Part shown: positions 23,743 through 32,838 of the stretch, in pieces
How positions within the stretch are numbered: position 1 is the stretch's first letter
Layout of the letters: every line of letters starts with the position of its first letter
Assembly (NCBI GenBank): GCA_963708205.1
Contig: OY970196.1
Span: forward strand, 992,001-1,056,000
From: CAVYTF01 sp963708205
Lineage (GTDB): Bacteria; Bacteroidota; Bacteroidia; Chitinophagales; Chitinophagaceae
Reading direction: 5' to 3'
DNA: 64,000 nucleotides
Notes under the pieces: model-generated
The model's database searches: none
What the model was told of the DNA's origin: nothing
What the model saw: the letters and a program-made list of their open reading frames with translations, nothing else
Translations under genes and position numbers: made by a program

Positions 23743-24615
23743 TTATTGCTTGGTCAAAGTTTCATCAACGATGCGTAGTTTACCTGCATCATTGATATAG
23801 TGAGTGACAAAATGAAAAGTGTTGGTAGCTGGATCATACGTTTGCAGATCTATGCCAAAGCTGCTGTCAAGTACTCCACCAGTTTCTACGATAATTATAT
23901 TATTAGGCTGAACTGTAACAGTGCCATTGGTAGGATTAGCTGTAACCAAATATTGCCAGCCCGCTGTACCTAAATCTGCATAATCAATTGCTACAGAATT
24001 TAAGCCGGTTGCAAAAAAATATTTTTCTGAAGGGCAGGTAATAACATCGTCTATTGAGTCGGTATTGTTCGGGCCTGAATATTCAGTTTTAGTTCCAACA
24101 TCATTGTAAAGATTATTAGTCAAAAAATTTCCATTTATATGAAAGTAAAGCGTCTTCATAGTATCATTAATCGCAAGCCCTTCAGCGCTGGTGATAGTTA
24201 TAGGTAACATGAAACTTTGCGCAAGATTGATTTTACTCTTATAAAAAGTAATGGAAAAGAAGCCTGTTTCACTTCCTGATACTATTTGCACCGCAGGTGC
24301 ACTAAATGAATAACAAGAATCAGGTAACGCTGCATAAGTAAGGCTTGTGCTTGTACTGTTATATGCCACTCTTTCCGCATCATCGACTGCTGCGCTTATA
24401 GTAACATCTTCGCTGATAGATGCAGGAGATAATTCCACTTGAAAAAGAACAACAGTTGTATCTGAAGTAAAATTTATTTCGCCAAGATCAAAGTTTGATA
24501 ATCCGCCCCTCGGAAAATCAACAGTAGTACCAGTATTACTTGCAATGCTTTTTTTACAGGATTGGTTGATTATAGCAGCAAAAATAAAAAGGCAAATAAG
24601 ACCCGCTTTAGGCAT
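23743..24615 (-). CDS. DUF1735-type lipoprotein
   Basis: 290 aa. Signal peptide with lipobox ending NQSC (Cys20), then a beta-sandwich region like DUF1735/BT_3987-type domains: VVLFQVELSPASISEDVTISAAVDD, LPDSCYSFSAPAVQIVSGSE, SFMLPITITSAEGLAINDTM and YFHINGNFLTN. The same order of motifs occurs in the lipoprotein at 25503-26441, which belongs to the SusCD locus. Such proteins are surface glycan-binding lipoproteins (SusE/F-like position). It is separated from that locus by a plus-strand gene. A -7 box TATTTTTG lies 12 nt before the start (24628-24635). Confidence 0.72.
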   Translation of the reverse strand: MPKAGLICLFIFAAIINQSCKKSIASNTGTTVDFPRGGLSNFDLGEINFTSDTTVVLFQVELSPASISEDVTISAAVDDAERVAYNSTSTSLTYAALPDSCYSFSAPAVQIVSGSETGFFSITFYKSKINLAQSFMLPITITSAEGLAINDTMKTLYFHINGNFLTNNLYNDVGTKTEYSGPNNTDSIDDVITCPSEKYFFATGLNSVAIDYADLGTAGWQYLVTANPTNGTVTVQPNNIIIVETGGVLDSSFGIDLQTYDPATNTFHFVTHYINDAGKLRIVDETLTKQ

Positions 24616-24627
24616 AAATTATTTTGA

Positions 24628-24635
24628 CAAAAATA
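24628..24635 (-). promoter_or_regulatory. -7 box (TATTTTTG) of the DUF1735-type lipoprotein gene
   Basis: An exact TAnnTTTG match on the minus strand, 12 nt before the start codon at 24615. No -33 TTG is evident at the standard spacing. Confidence 0.35.
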
Positions 24636-24670
24636 TAAAGGACTTAATCCATAAAAAGGTTTTACCGAAA

Positions 24671-24678
24671 TAATTTTG
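24671..24678 (+). promoter_or_regulatory. -7 box (TAATTTTG) upstream of the gene at 24724
   Basis: An exact TAnnTTTG match 45 nt before the ATG at 24724, divergent from the promoter at 24628-24635. Confidence 0.35.
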
Positions 24679-24723
24679 TTAAACTTTGAAATAAAATTAA
24701 AATCATAACTTCAAAGAAAATTT

Positions 24724-25437
24724 ATGAAGAAGCTTATAAATTTTTGCATGCTGCTATTATTTAGTTCCCATGCATTTAACCAGGTTGAAGATGCGCAGGT
24801 TGGTGCACAGTTTCAAGAGATTTCAAAAACTGCGGGCAGGCAAATTCAGGGACTGGAAAGCTACAGCAGTAATGAAGTTAAAGGCTCACAATTTTTTTAT
24901 TCTCAATGGACTACCGGCTCTGTAACAACAATCAAAAATGAAGTTTTAAATAAAGGTTATGTATTTCTCTATGATAAAGTTCACCAGGATTTGTATATGA
25001 AATGGAAGAGCTCACCTGAAATTTTATTAGCTGATAAACCTTCCATTAAAGGTTTTTCATTAGAGGAAAATGGCGTGACTATAAATTTTTTATCTGCTCA
25101 TTACTTTAATCCTAACGATACCAGTAATTTTTACCAGGTACTAGCATCGAATGCTAATTATACTTTATTAAAGCTTACAAAAACCACTTTTCAAAAAGCT
25201 GATATGACTGATATGGAAAAAGTAAAAGATGGTGATATTAATGATGAATTTGTAGATAATATAACCTATTATATTTCTTATAATAATGAAATACCAAAGC
25301 AAATAACTACCAAAGAAAAAAGTATTGAGAAGGCTTTTCCTGAATTGAAGCAAAAAATATCAGACTTTTATAACATCGACGTTAATTCAAGAAATAGTGA
25401 TCAATTTTTGATGAGCTTTATGCAATCTTTGAATTAG
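24724..25437 (+). CDS. Secreted hypothetical protein
   Basis: I do not recognise this 237-aa protein. It has a signal peptide (MKKLINFCMLLLFSSHAFNQ), no lipobox, and a mixed sequence with several aromatic strands (GSQFFYSQWTTGSVTTIKNE, KGYVFLYDKVHQDLYMKW, NNITYYISYNN region) and a charged helical C-terminus. The pattern is compatible with a periplasmic beta-rich protein. It lies between two DUF1735-type lipoprotein genes but on the opposite strand, with its own -7 box and a shared terminator downstream. Confidence 0.65.
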   Translation: MKKLINFCMLLLFSSHAFNQVEDAQVGAQFQEISKTAGRQIQGLESYSSNEVKGSQFFYSQWTTGSVTTIKNEVLNKGYVFLYDKVHQDLYMKWKSSPEILLADKPSIKGFSLEENGVTINFLSAHYFNPNDTSNFYQVLASNANYTLLKLTKTTFQKADMTDMEKVKDGDINDEFVDNITYYISYNNEIPKQITTKEKSIEKAFPELKQKISDFYNIDVNSRNSDQFLMSFMQSLN

Positions 25438-25453
25438 CGCATATCTATTTCAT

Positions 25454-25485
25454 AAAAAAAGCGATTTAAATAAATCGCTTTTTTT
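25454..25485. terminator. Bidirectional terminator between convergent genes
   Basis: AAAAAAAGCGATTT and AAATCGCTTTTTTT pair around a 4-nt loop, giving T-runs in both directions. It serves the plus-strand gene ending at 25437 and the minus-strand sus operon ending at 25503. Confidence 0.85.
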
Positions 25486-25502
25486 ATAGTTATATCAAAT
25501 AT

Positions 25503-26441
25503 TTATTCTTTAATAAAAGTTTCTCTTATCACGCGAGCACCTGGTGGTACAGAAGTATTATTATAACCAAAAGTAATTCTATAAATTCCATTTACAGGAT
25601 CAGCTATTTCCATAACGGGAGCAGCTGTTATCTGCGCTAACCCAAAATTAGCATAAGATGCAGGATCTATGGTGGTAGAGAAATTACTTAAAACACCACC
25701 GTTGTTTGTAAAAGAAATATCATAGGTTGCCCCGTTTGCATTACTTTGAACGGCAATTTCAGTAGAACTTAATGGAGCGAAGGTTACATCTCCAAGATCT
25801 GCATACGTAAAATCATAAGATGGTGCACCTGATGTATCAGATTCATTCCATCTTAACCACTCGGCATCCTCATATGTTCCCGCTATTGGATTGCCAATAA
25901 CATGGTAGTAAATAGTTCCATAATTTCCACTGATAGTAGAGCCATTTGGAGCGCCGCTAATTGTTATGGGAAGCATATAACTAACTGTCGGATCAGTAAT
26001 TTTATCAGGAAAAATAACGAATGGAATAGCAGGTGAATAACTTTGCCCCGCAGCTATTGTTGCTGAAGTCGTAGAATAAGAATATAAGCTGTCGGGCATT
26101 ACCTGGTAAGCTGATGATGTTCCTGTAAGACCATTTGCAGAATTATATGCTGCTACCAAAGCTGTATCAATGCTTAACGTTACTGTTTCATTCGTTGGCG
26201 CAACACTGGTGGCCGCATAATCAACTCGAAAAATAGTAGTATCTGAAACATCAGTATTGGGATAAACTAATGACTCGCTATTAAATTGAGCTAAGCCTCC
26301 CTCAACGATGGAAACAGTAGGTTGAAGATTACTGAAATTTGTTTCTCCATCACGGTAATCTTTTATACAGGAGCTCATAAATAAACTCGCAATAAAAAGA
26401 ATCGTTAGTGTTGAAAGTTTAAAATTAATAATTCGTTTCAT
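25503..26441 (-). CDS. DUF1735-type surface lipoprotein of SUS-like locus 1
   Basis: 312 aa. Signal peptide and lipobox ending MSSC (Cys25), then a DUF1735-like N-terminal domain (TTIFRVDYAATSVAPTNETV, IDTALVAAYNSANG, YQVMPDSLYSYSTTSATIAAG, SYMLPITIS) and a C-terminal half with a second beta-rich region ending in GNPIAGTYEDAEWLRW and IYRITFGYNN. It is the third gene of a susC-susD-lipoprotein operon, 38 bases after susD, in the position usually held by a SusE/F-like surface glycan-binding protein. The ligand is unknown, and no glycoside hydrolase is adjacent. Confidence 0.78.
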   Translation of the reverse strand: MKRIINFKLSTLTILFIASLFMSSCIKDYRDGETNFSNLQPTVSIVEGGLAQFNSESLVYPNTDVSDTTIFRVDYAATSVAPTNETVTLSIDTALVAAYNSANGLTGTSSAYQVMPDSLYSYSTTSATIAAGQSYSPAIPFVIFPDKITDPTVSYMLPITISGAPNGSTISGNYGTIYYHVIGNPIAGTYEDAEWLRWNESDTSGAPSYDFTYADLGDVTFAPLSSTEIAVQSNANGATYDISFTNNGGVLSNFSTTIDPASYANFGLAQITAAPVMEIADPVNGIYRITFGYNNTSVPPGARVIRETFIKE

Positions 26442-26479
26442 TTATCTCTTTTTTAATTATTATTTAACCAGGTTAATTT

Positions 26480-28108
26480 TTATTGTTCCCAGAATATAGG
26501 TGAAGTATGTCCATTGATAGTTCCCTGCGCCGTCACATTTGCAGCATTGGTAGAATATTCACTTGTGGGGTATAATATCCTGATAGGAATGGTAGGCGGA
26601 TTATCAATGTAAGGAGAAATGGAATGTGCTGCAGTTGCTATATCTGCAGGTAATCCCAATCTTCTGTAATCACAATATGCCTCAAAAGGTGTAATTTCAT
26701 CCATTGCCACCCATTTTTGCCGTATGATGCAGGCTAACTGTTGATTAAATCCTGTGCATGCGCTATAATTGGTCATATTATTGGCTTGAGATGTATATGC
26801 AGCAGCACTTTGAGATGGGCTAAGTACGCTGGTAGTAGAGTCTAAGCCAGTGACAACACTTTGTATTTTTGTTACGGTTTCCGCGCCTAAATAATTGAAC
26901 GAAGCAGTAACACCGCTTATAAAAAGGTCATTGGCATCAGAAAATCCTGCCCACCCTCTTAAGGCGGCTTCAGCCTGGAGAAAATAGCTTTCGGCAGCGC
27001 TTATTAGAATTGCGGGCTGACTAACCGATTTTAAAATACCTGGACCAACAGATGATGCTCCATTTCCACCCAATGCCGCATTTCCTGCACCTAAAACATT
27101 CCCTATATATTGGCTACTTGGATACGCTCCTGCGTTGGTGCTATCCAAAGTAATAGCTGGTATAAAACCGGTTCCTCCCGGAGAATATATATATTTTAAG
27201 CGTGCTGTATCATTATTATTTTGCAACCACGAAATAGCATATTGATTGGCACGGTAAAAATCTGCGGAACCCCCTGTTGTTTGTTGATTGGTAAGTGTAA
27301 CAAAGAAACCCCAAACCGGACTTTGTTGACCGGAATTATTTGCATAACCGGGATTTACACCTGCATCGTTAGTAAGAAAGCCATATCCATTTGCAGATAT
27401 TTGCGCTAATTCATTATTTAAATTTGTTGGCCCTCCCGAAACTTGAGATTCCCTCATTAAGATGCGCATATGCAAAGTATTTGCAAAAGTGATCCATTGC
27501 GTATTATCACCCCCAAACATAATATCGCTCGTTGCTGTAGCCTCACCTGCAGCGCTTGCTTCACTTAGATAGGTTATCGCTGAGTCTAATTGACTGGAAA
27601 TAGATGCATAAATAACAGAAGCGCTATCATATTTTGGCTGTATAAAATTTGTTCCTTGAAAAGCCTGAGAATATGGAATATTTCCAAACATATCAACTAA
27701 CCGCTGAAAATCATACGCCTTCATAATCTTTGCTACTCCTACATAAAATGGTTTATTTTCTGCAAGTGCAGTCTGCTCAATATAATTATAATCTGCAAGG
27801 TTATGATAATAAGCCTGGAAAGTAGCATCACCAAAATCCGTAGTTTGAAAATAGGATGCCGGATCTCCATTACTGGAAGCATAACTTCCACTTATAGCCC
27901 AATAACCCATCCAGCATTGAACGGATGGCATAAATCCAGCAACTAATTCACGAGAAGCTGTAACAGTTAATGCCTGCGGTAAAACTAGCTCTGGAGTAGT
28001 ATTAGTAGCACTATTTGGATTATTGTTTATATCTAAATAGTCTTTTGAGCAACCTGTTGCGACTATTATCAAAGCTGCGGAGAGGATAAAAATTAATTTC
28101 TTTTTCAT
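26480..28108 (-). CDS. SusD/RagB family nutrient-binding lipoprotein (SusD-like_2)
   Basis: 542 aa. Lipobox VATGC (Cys20) followed by KDYLDINNNPNSATNTTPEL, a start typical of SusD-like_2 proteins. Helical TPR-like core: FYVGVAKIMKAYDFQRLVDMFGNIPYSQA, LHMRILMRES, YFLQAEAALRGW, and near the C-terminus IIRQKWVAMDEITPFEAYCDYRRLGLP, which are the family's conserved blocks. SusD binds a glycan at the cell surface and caps the partner SusC transporter. It lies 37 bases downstream of its susC. Confidence 0.92.
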   Translation of the reverse strand: MKKKLIFILSAALIIVATGCSKDYLDINNNPNSATNTTPELVLPQALTVTASRELVAGFMPSVQCWMGYWAISGSYASSNGDPASYFQTTDFGDATFQAYYHNLADYNYIEQTALAENKPFYVGVAKIMKAYDFQRLVDMFGNIPYSQAFQGTNFIQPKYDSASVIYASISSQLDSAITYLSEASAAGEATATSDIMFGGDNTQWITFANTLHMRILMRESQVSGGPTNLNNELAQISANGYGFLTNDAGVNPGYANNSGQQSPVWGFFVTLTNQQTTGGSADFYRANQYAISWLQNNNDTARLKYIYSPGGTGFIPAITLDSTNAGAYPSSQYIGNVLGAGNAALGGNGASSVGPGILKSVSQPAILISAAESYFLQAEAALRGWAGFSDANDLFISGVTASFNYLGAETVTKIQSVVTGLDSTTSVLSPSQSAAAYTSQANNMTNYSACTGFNQQLACIIRQKWVAMDEITPFEAYCDYRRLGLPADIATAAHSISPYIDNPPTIPIRILYPTSEYSTNAANVTAQGTINGHTSPIFWEQ

Positions 28109-28145
28109 TATTGTACTTATTTATTAATACCTTATTTATAAATAA

Positions 28146-31100
28146 TTAAAACGTGATACTTAAATTAGCACCGACAAATTTTGTCGGTGGCAATTGATTT
28201 ATATCTGTATTGCCGGTAGCATTACCATTAGTGTTACTAAATTCAGGGTCAGACCAAACATTATCCGTTGCTTTTAATGTAACTAAATTTCTGCCTGTAA
28301 TTCCGATTGTGGCCGCACTAATAAGTTTAATATGAGATAACACAGTTTTTGGTAAATTATATGATAAAGATACTTCTCTTAATTTCCAAAAATCTGCACT
28401 GTTTACATAATTACTGCCTGCACTATTCCACACATTCGCCCAAAAACCATTGTTGCCTGTTGCCGTGGTAATATTTGTATTAGATACATATTTGCTACCA
28501 TCATAATACACAGAATTAGGAATTATAAAAGGCTGGCGACCAGAAGATGCAGAATAGCCTGAAACGCCGGTAAAATCCAGGGCTTGTCCAATTCCGTTAA
28601 AAATTACTGCGCCAAACCTGCCGTCTGCTACTGCATTTAAGGTAAATCCCTTATAACTGAAAGATGTAGTAATTCCGACAGTTGTGGGAGGCACGCTTGT
28701 ACCAAATAGCTTCAAATTTGGATCTAAAGTAGGTTCTCCTGTCGTTTGACTTACAATAATTCTTCCTTCAGGATCTCTTAGCCAATCATTTGTTTGAATT
28801 TGTCCATAAGCATATCCGACTGCTGCCACACTAGCAAATGGGATAGCGCCATTCGCATTAGGATCGGTCACAGTAGCATTAGGAATAGATACCTGTGTTA
28901 AACCATATCCAACGGATTTGAGAACATTTTTGTTATAGGAAAAATTTGCTCCTATATCCCATCGGAAACCACTTCTTGTGTTTATGATTGGACTAAAATG
29001 CAAGTCAAGTTCTATTCCTTTATTTTGCATTACGCCGGAATTAACAAAGGCGGAAGTATAACCTGTTGTGGACGAAATTGAAATCGGAATTGTTTGGTTT
29101 TTGGTATTTGTATTATATACAGCTGCAGAAAAATTTATTCTGCTTTTCATAAACCCTAAATCGAGACCAAGTTCTGTATTCGTACTTAACTCAGGCAAAA
29201 TATTGGGGTTTGCAAAAGTGCTGCTGAGAGAATAACCTGCTACACTGGAATAAGGAAATCCTGCGCCCGGATTAAAAGTATTTTGTAAAGAATAAGCTCC
29301 GATACTTACCTGGGCAGTTTGGCTATAAGACGCGCGTAATTTTCCATAACTTATAGCATTACTATTTTTAAGTGAGGGAATTGCATCTGTGAAAACAAAT
29401 GCTCCATCCACAGAAGGATATAAATAAGATCTGTTTGCAGAAGAAAGTAAAGATGTCCAGTCATTTCTTAATGAGCCATGCAGGAAAAGATAATTCTTAT
29501 ATCCAATTGTTAAATCCCCATATGCTCCAATAGTTCTGATTTCTGTTTCCGTTTCCCCAACATCTGCCTGACCTAAACGATTGCTGATATTATAAAAATC
29601 AGGAATTACTAATGTGCTCGCAGATAACTGAAAATATCTGTTACGTGTATCAATCACCTGTGCACCTCCTATTAACCTGAAATCAAAATCGCCATATGTT
29701 TTATGCGCTGAAGCAAGAAAATCACTTGTTAAGCGCTGGCTATAACTGGAACCATCTCCTTCACTTGGGGGAAATGCTTTTACTGATTCAGGTATAGATC
29801 CCGCAGCTGCATATTGAGGGTCATTAACAGCCCAGGAAGCAAAAGTATAACCTCCACCGGTATATTTATTGCTATAATCATCACGTGCAAGACCAGCTCT
29901 GTACTGTAAGGACAGCCAGCTTAACGGCTTAAGCGTTAATGAAAGATTTCCTAAAAGGTCAGATTGCCTTTCATCTAATCTGAACTCATCGATTTGCCAC
30001 CAGGGGTTTCCATAATAAGCATTAAAATATCCATCCAAAGAAGCAAAGGGATCTGTTTGCCAATTTCTGTAATCTCGTAAATCTACATCTGCCGGTTGGT
30101 TTATGATATTCCAGTAAAGAGCTCTATTTTGAAAATAAGAACCTCCCCCTGGAAATCCGCCAAAAGAACCTGTCGTGCCCCAATCAAAAGGAACACCATC
30201 ACCTGCTGTAGTATTATTGTGTGTCAATGTGTACCCTACATTATAATCCGCTCTGAAAATACCTGTTTCGCGCGAACCGTTTAACCGAAAGGCATCTCTG
30301 CGGCTTACATCTTCAGGTATTATACCATTTGCATCAACATCCTGAAATGATAAATAAAATTTACTTTTATCGTCGCCGGCAGAATAAGAAATTTCATTTT
30401 GTGTAGTTAATCCCTGGTTAAAAAATCCGGTTTTGGCATTTGGTTTTGCAGAATAAGTAATTGAATCCTGCTTTTGATAAGATGTTCCATCCGGATTGAA
30501 AATAGTAATTGGTAAACCGAGCGGAACTTGTTGTCCATTAAAGCGGGGTCCGTAATTTTGATTTTCAAATGCTACATAGGGTACATACGGATTTTCAGGA
30601 AATAAAACCGTCCCTTCAAAACCAATCGGCTCACCTCCATATTGACCAAATTGATTTTGGAACTCAGGAGTATATGCAATAGATTCAACTGTTTCTGTAC
30701 TGCTTAATTTTATCTGGGCTTTACCTGCTCTGCCCTTTTTAGTAGTTACAATTATAACTCCATTTGATGCCGCTGAGCCATATAAAGCTGATGCAGAACC
30801 ACCTTTCAAAAGGGTTACATTATCTACATCATCGGGGTTAAGTGTAGCTAAATAGGTAATCGGAAGCTGAATGTCATCCACAACTAATAAAGGTTGATTG
30901 TTACCCAAAATGGAACGATCGCCTCTTAACGTAATGCGTATATCAGGTTTTACACCATTATTTGTTAAATCTACCTGAAGTCCCGATACTTTAGCTGCTA
31001 AACCAGTACCTAAGTTTGTAACTTTAGCTTCAGTTAATTCATCATTGTTTACTTTTGCAGTAGCATATCCTAAAGATCTTGCCTGCCTTTGAATACCTAA

Positions 31101-31424
31101 TGCTGTTGTTACAACTACACTGCTTAACTCATTGGTAGTTTTTGAAACAGAGATATTAATCACATTCCCCGCCCCTACAGTAATTTCTGTATTTGTATAG
31201 CCGGAAGAGCTAACATCTAGCACTGCTCCGGAATTTACCTTTAAAGTAAAATCTCCGTTTGCATCAGCAGCAGTTCCGGTTTTTGAATCCTTTACTTTAA
31301 CAGAGGCAAAAGGAACAGGATCTCCTTTTTCATCAGTAACGCGTCCGGTAATTGTGCGGACTTGTGCCATTGTCATTGACACACAAACCATCATTGCAAA
31401 AAAAACCAATACAATTTTTCTCAT
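28146..31424 (-). CDS. SusC/RagA family TonB-linked outer membrane protein
   Basis: 1092 aa. Signal peptide MRKIVLVFFAMMVCVSMTMA, a carboxypeptidase-regulatory-like domain (residues about 22-105: ITGRVTDEKGDPVPFASVKV), a TonB-dependent plug (about 110-235: LQVDLTNNGVKPDIRITLRG, QPLLVVDDIQL, DDVDNVTLLKGGSASALYGS, NGVIIVTTKKG) and a 22-strand-type barrel ending in FVGANLSITF. It imports an oligosaccharide or similar nutrient using TonB. It heads the operon susC-susD-DUF1735. A -7 box TATATTTG lies 33 nt upstream (31457-31464). No regulator (ECF sigma/anti-sigma or HTCS) is adjacent. Confidence 0.95.
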   Translation of the reverse strand: MRKIVLVFFAMMVCVSMTMAQVRTITGRVTDEKGDPVPFASVKVKDSKTGTAADANGDFTLKVNSGAVLDVSSSGYTNTEITVGAGNVINISVSKTTNELSSVVVTTALGIQRQARSLGYATAKVNNDELTEAKVTNLGTGLAAKVSGLQVDLTNNGVKPDIRITLRGDRSILGNNQPLLVVDDIQLPITYLATLNPDDVDNVTLLKGGSASALYGSAASNGVIIVTTKKGRAGKAQIKLSSTETVESIAYTPEFQNQFGQYGGEPIGFEGTVLFPENPYVPYVAFENQNYGPRFNGQQVPLGLPITIFNPDGTSYQKQDSITYSAKPNAKTGFFNQGLTTQNEISYSAGDDKSKFYLSFQDVDANGIIPEDVSRRDAFRLNGSRETGIFRADYNVGYTLTHNNTTAGDGVPFDWGTTGSFGGFPGGGSYFQNRALYWNIINQPADVDLRDYRNWQTDPFASLDGYFNAYYGNPWWQIDEFRLDERQSDLLGNLSLTLKPLSWLSLQYRAGLARDDYSNKYTGGGYTFASWAVNDPQYAAAGSIPESVKAFPPSEGDGSSYSQRLTSDFLASAHKTYGDFDFRLIGGAQVIDTRNRYFQLSASTLVIPDFYNISNRLGQADVGETETEIRTIGAYGDLTIGYKNYLFLHGSLRNDWTSLLSSANRSYLYPSVDGAFVFTDAIPSLKNSNAISYGKLRASYSQTAQVSIGAYSLQNTFNPGAGFPYSSVAGYSLSSTFANPNILPELSTNTELGLDLGFMKSRINFSAAVYNTNTKNQTIPISISSTTGYTSAFVNSGVMQNKGIELDLHFSPIINTRSGFRWDIGANFSYNKNVLKSVGYGLTQVSIPNATVTDPNANGAIPFASVAAVGYAYGQIQTNDWLRDPEGRIIVSQTTGEPTLDPNLKLFGTSVPPTTVGITTSFSYKGFTLNAVADGRFGAVIFNGIGQALDFTGVSGYSASSGRQPFIIPNSVYYDGSKYVSNTNITTATGNNGFWANVWNSAGSNYVNSADFWKLREVSLSYNLPKTVLSHIKLISAATIGITGRNLVTLKATDNVWSDPEFSNTNGNATGNTDINQLPPTKFVGANLSITF

Positions 31425-31456
31425 TTGACGTAGTTTTTATAAATTATTTTCGCGGA

Positions 31457-31464
31457 CAAATATA
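31457..31464 (-). promoter_or_regulatory. -7 box (TATATTTG) of SUS-like locus 1
   Basis: An exact TAnnTTTG match on the minus strand, 33 nt before the susC start. A TTG lies 22 bases further upstream, slightly off the ideal -33 spacing. Confidence 0.4.
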
Positions 31465-31681
31465 GGGTATTATTAAAAACAGTTAACAAAAATAAAATAT
31501 TGAGTTAACAAAATACCAATTAACTTATGACAAACGCTTGTTTGTAAATGCTGCTTTTTTTGGAAAAAAAGTTTGGAAAGGTTTTTTATAATACTAATTA
31601 TCGATTAACATAAACATTTCTAGAAATAATTTATTTGATGAAAATCCAAAAATTGACAAATTAGTATTCAATCTTTGCAGA

Positions 31682-32566
31682 ATGCAAATAATGGAAGGAA
31701 AATCAGCTGCTCAGTTTATTTATGACGATTTGAAGAAGCAGATCAAAGTTTTAAAAGATTCAGGAAAGCGTTCCCCGCATCTGGCAGCTATTCTTGTCGG
31801 AAATAATGGAGCAAGCGAAACCTATGTTGCAAGCAAAGTAAAACGTTGCGAAGAAATTGGTTTTGGATCAACGCTTATCCGCTTGGAAGAAAATATTTCA
31901 GAAGAATTGTTATTAAATAAAATCAATGAATTTAATAACAACCCTGAAATTGATGGCATTCTCGTTCAGCTTCCTTTGCCTAAACATATTTCTGAACAAA
32001 AAATAATAGAAGCCGTCCATCCGTCGAAAGATGTTGATGGATTTCATCCTGTAAATGTTGGAAAACTTGTTCAGGGCTTGCCGACTTATATTCCTGCAAC
32101 ACCTTATGGCATTATGCTTTTGCTCGAACATTATAAAATTGAAACATCAGGAAAACATGCGGTCGTCATTGGTCGCAGCAATATTGTTGGTCGCCCGATC
32201 AGCATTTTATTAAGCAGTAATAGTAAATATGGTAATTCTACTGTCACGCTTTGTCATTCTCATACAAAAAATTTGGAGGAAATTTGCCTGCAGGCTGATA
32301 TTCTTATCGCTGCGCTTGGCAAGCCTGGTTTTGTAAAGGCAGACATGGTGAAAGACGGAGCAGTCGTTATTGATGTTGGCATTACGCGGGTAAATGATCC
32401 GTCTGCTAAAAAAGGTTTTCGCATAAAGGGAGATGTGGACTTTGATGCGGTGGCACCTAAAACCTCTTTCATAACGCCGGTTCCCGGGGGTGTTGGTTTG
32501 ATGACCATCGCGGGTTTGCTGAAAAACACTATGCTTGCCTATAAACCCTGTAAAAAAATATTTTAA
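31682..32566 (+). CDS. folD: Methylenetetrahydrofolate dehydrogenase/cyclohydrolase
   Basis: 294 aa bifunctional FolD, interconverting methylene-, methenyl- and formyl-tetrahydrofolate with NADP. Motifs: AAILVGNNGASETYVASKVKRCEEIG (catalytic Lys in SKVK), ILVQLPLPKHI, KDVDGFHPVNVGKL, ATPYGIMLLL, VVIGRSNIVGRPISILL and FITPVPGGVGLMTIAGLL. The ATG at 31682 gives MQIMEGKSAAQ, aligned with the family; the ATG at 31691 is possible. AATCTTTG ends 4 nt before the start, one base off the -7 consensus. Divergent from susC across 257 bases. Confidence 0.96.
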   Translation: MQIMEGKSAAQFIYDDLKKQIKVLKDSGKRSPHLAAILVGNNGASETYVASKVKRCEEIGFGSTLIRLEENISEELLLNKINEFNNNPEIDGILVQLPLPKHISEQKIIEAVHPSKDVDGFHPVNVGKLVQGLPTYIPATPYGIMLLLEHYKIETSGKHAVVIGRSNIVGRPISILLSSNSKYGNSTVTLCHSHTKNLEEICLQADILIAALGKPGFVKADMVKDGAVVIDVGITRVNDPSAKKGFRIKGDVDFDAVAPKTSFITPVPGGVGLMTIAGLLKNTMLAYKPCKKIF

Positions 32567-32598
32567 TATTTCCTGATTATTTCATCCCAATCCTATAT

Positions 32599-32642
32599 TA
32601 AAGTCATAGTAAAGCCATAGTAAAGCCGACCGAAGCCGACTT
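32599..32642. repeat. Four degenerate 11-bp tandem repeats
   Basis: TAAAGTCATAG, TAAAGCCATAG, TAAAGCCGACC and GAAGCCGACTT follow each other without gaps in the 272-bp folD-queE spacer. I see no gene in the rest of that spacer. Confidence 0.6.
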
Positions 32643-32826
32643 ATCCACATAACATATTTCATTTTATATCTATAAAGTTTGCTCTGCTACATTATCTATT
32701 CATTATTCATAATTTTCACCGTTTACATTAGATAGATTGGTAATAGGAAAATAACCCTGATATTTAGGGTTTTTATCCTTAAAATAATCTTTAGAAAGTT
32801 TCAATCAGCTTTCCTGCCATACATCT

Positions 32827-32834
32827 TATTTTTG
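32827..32834 (+). promoter_or_regulatory. -7 box (TATTTTTG) of queE
   Basis: An exact TAnnTTTG match ends 4 nt before the ATG at 32839. No TTG is found at -33. Confidence 0.4.
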
Positions 32835-32838
32835 CGAA

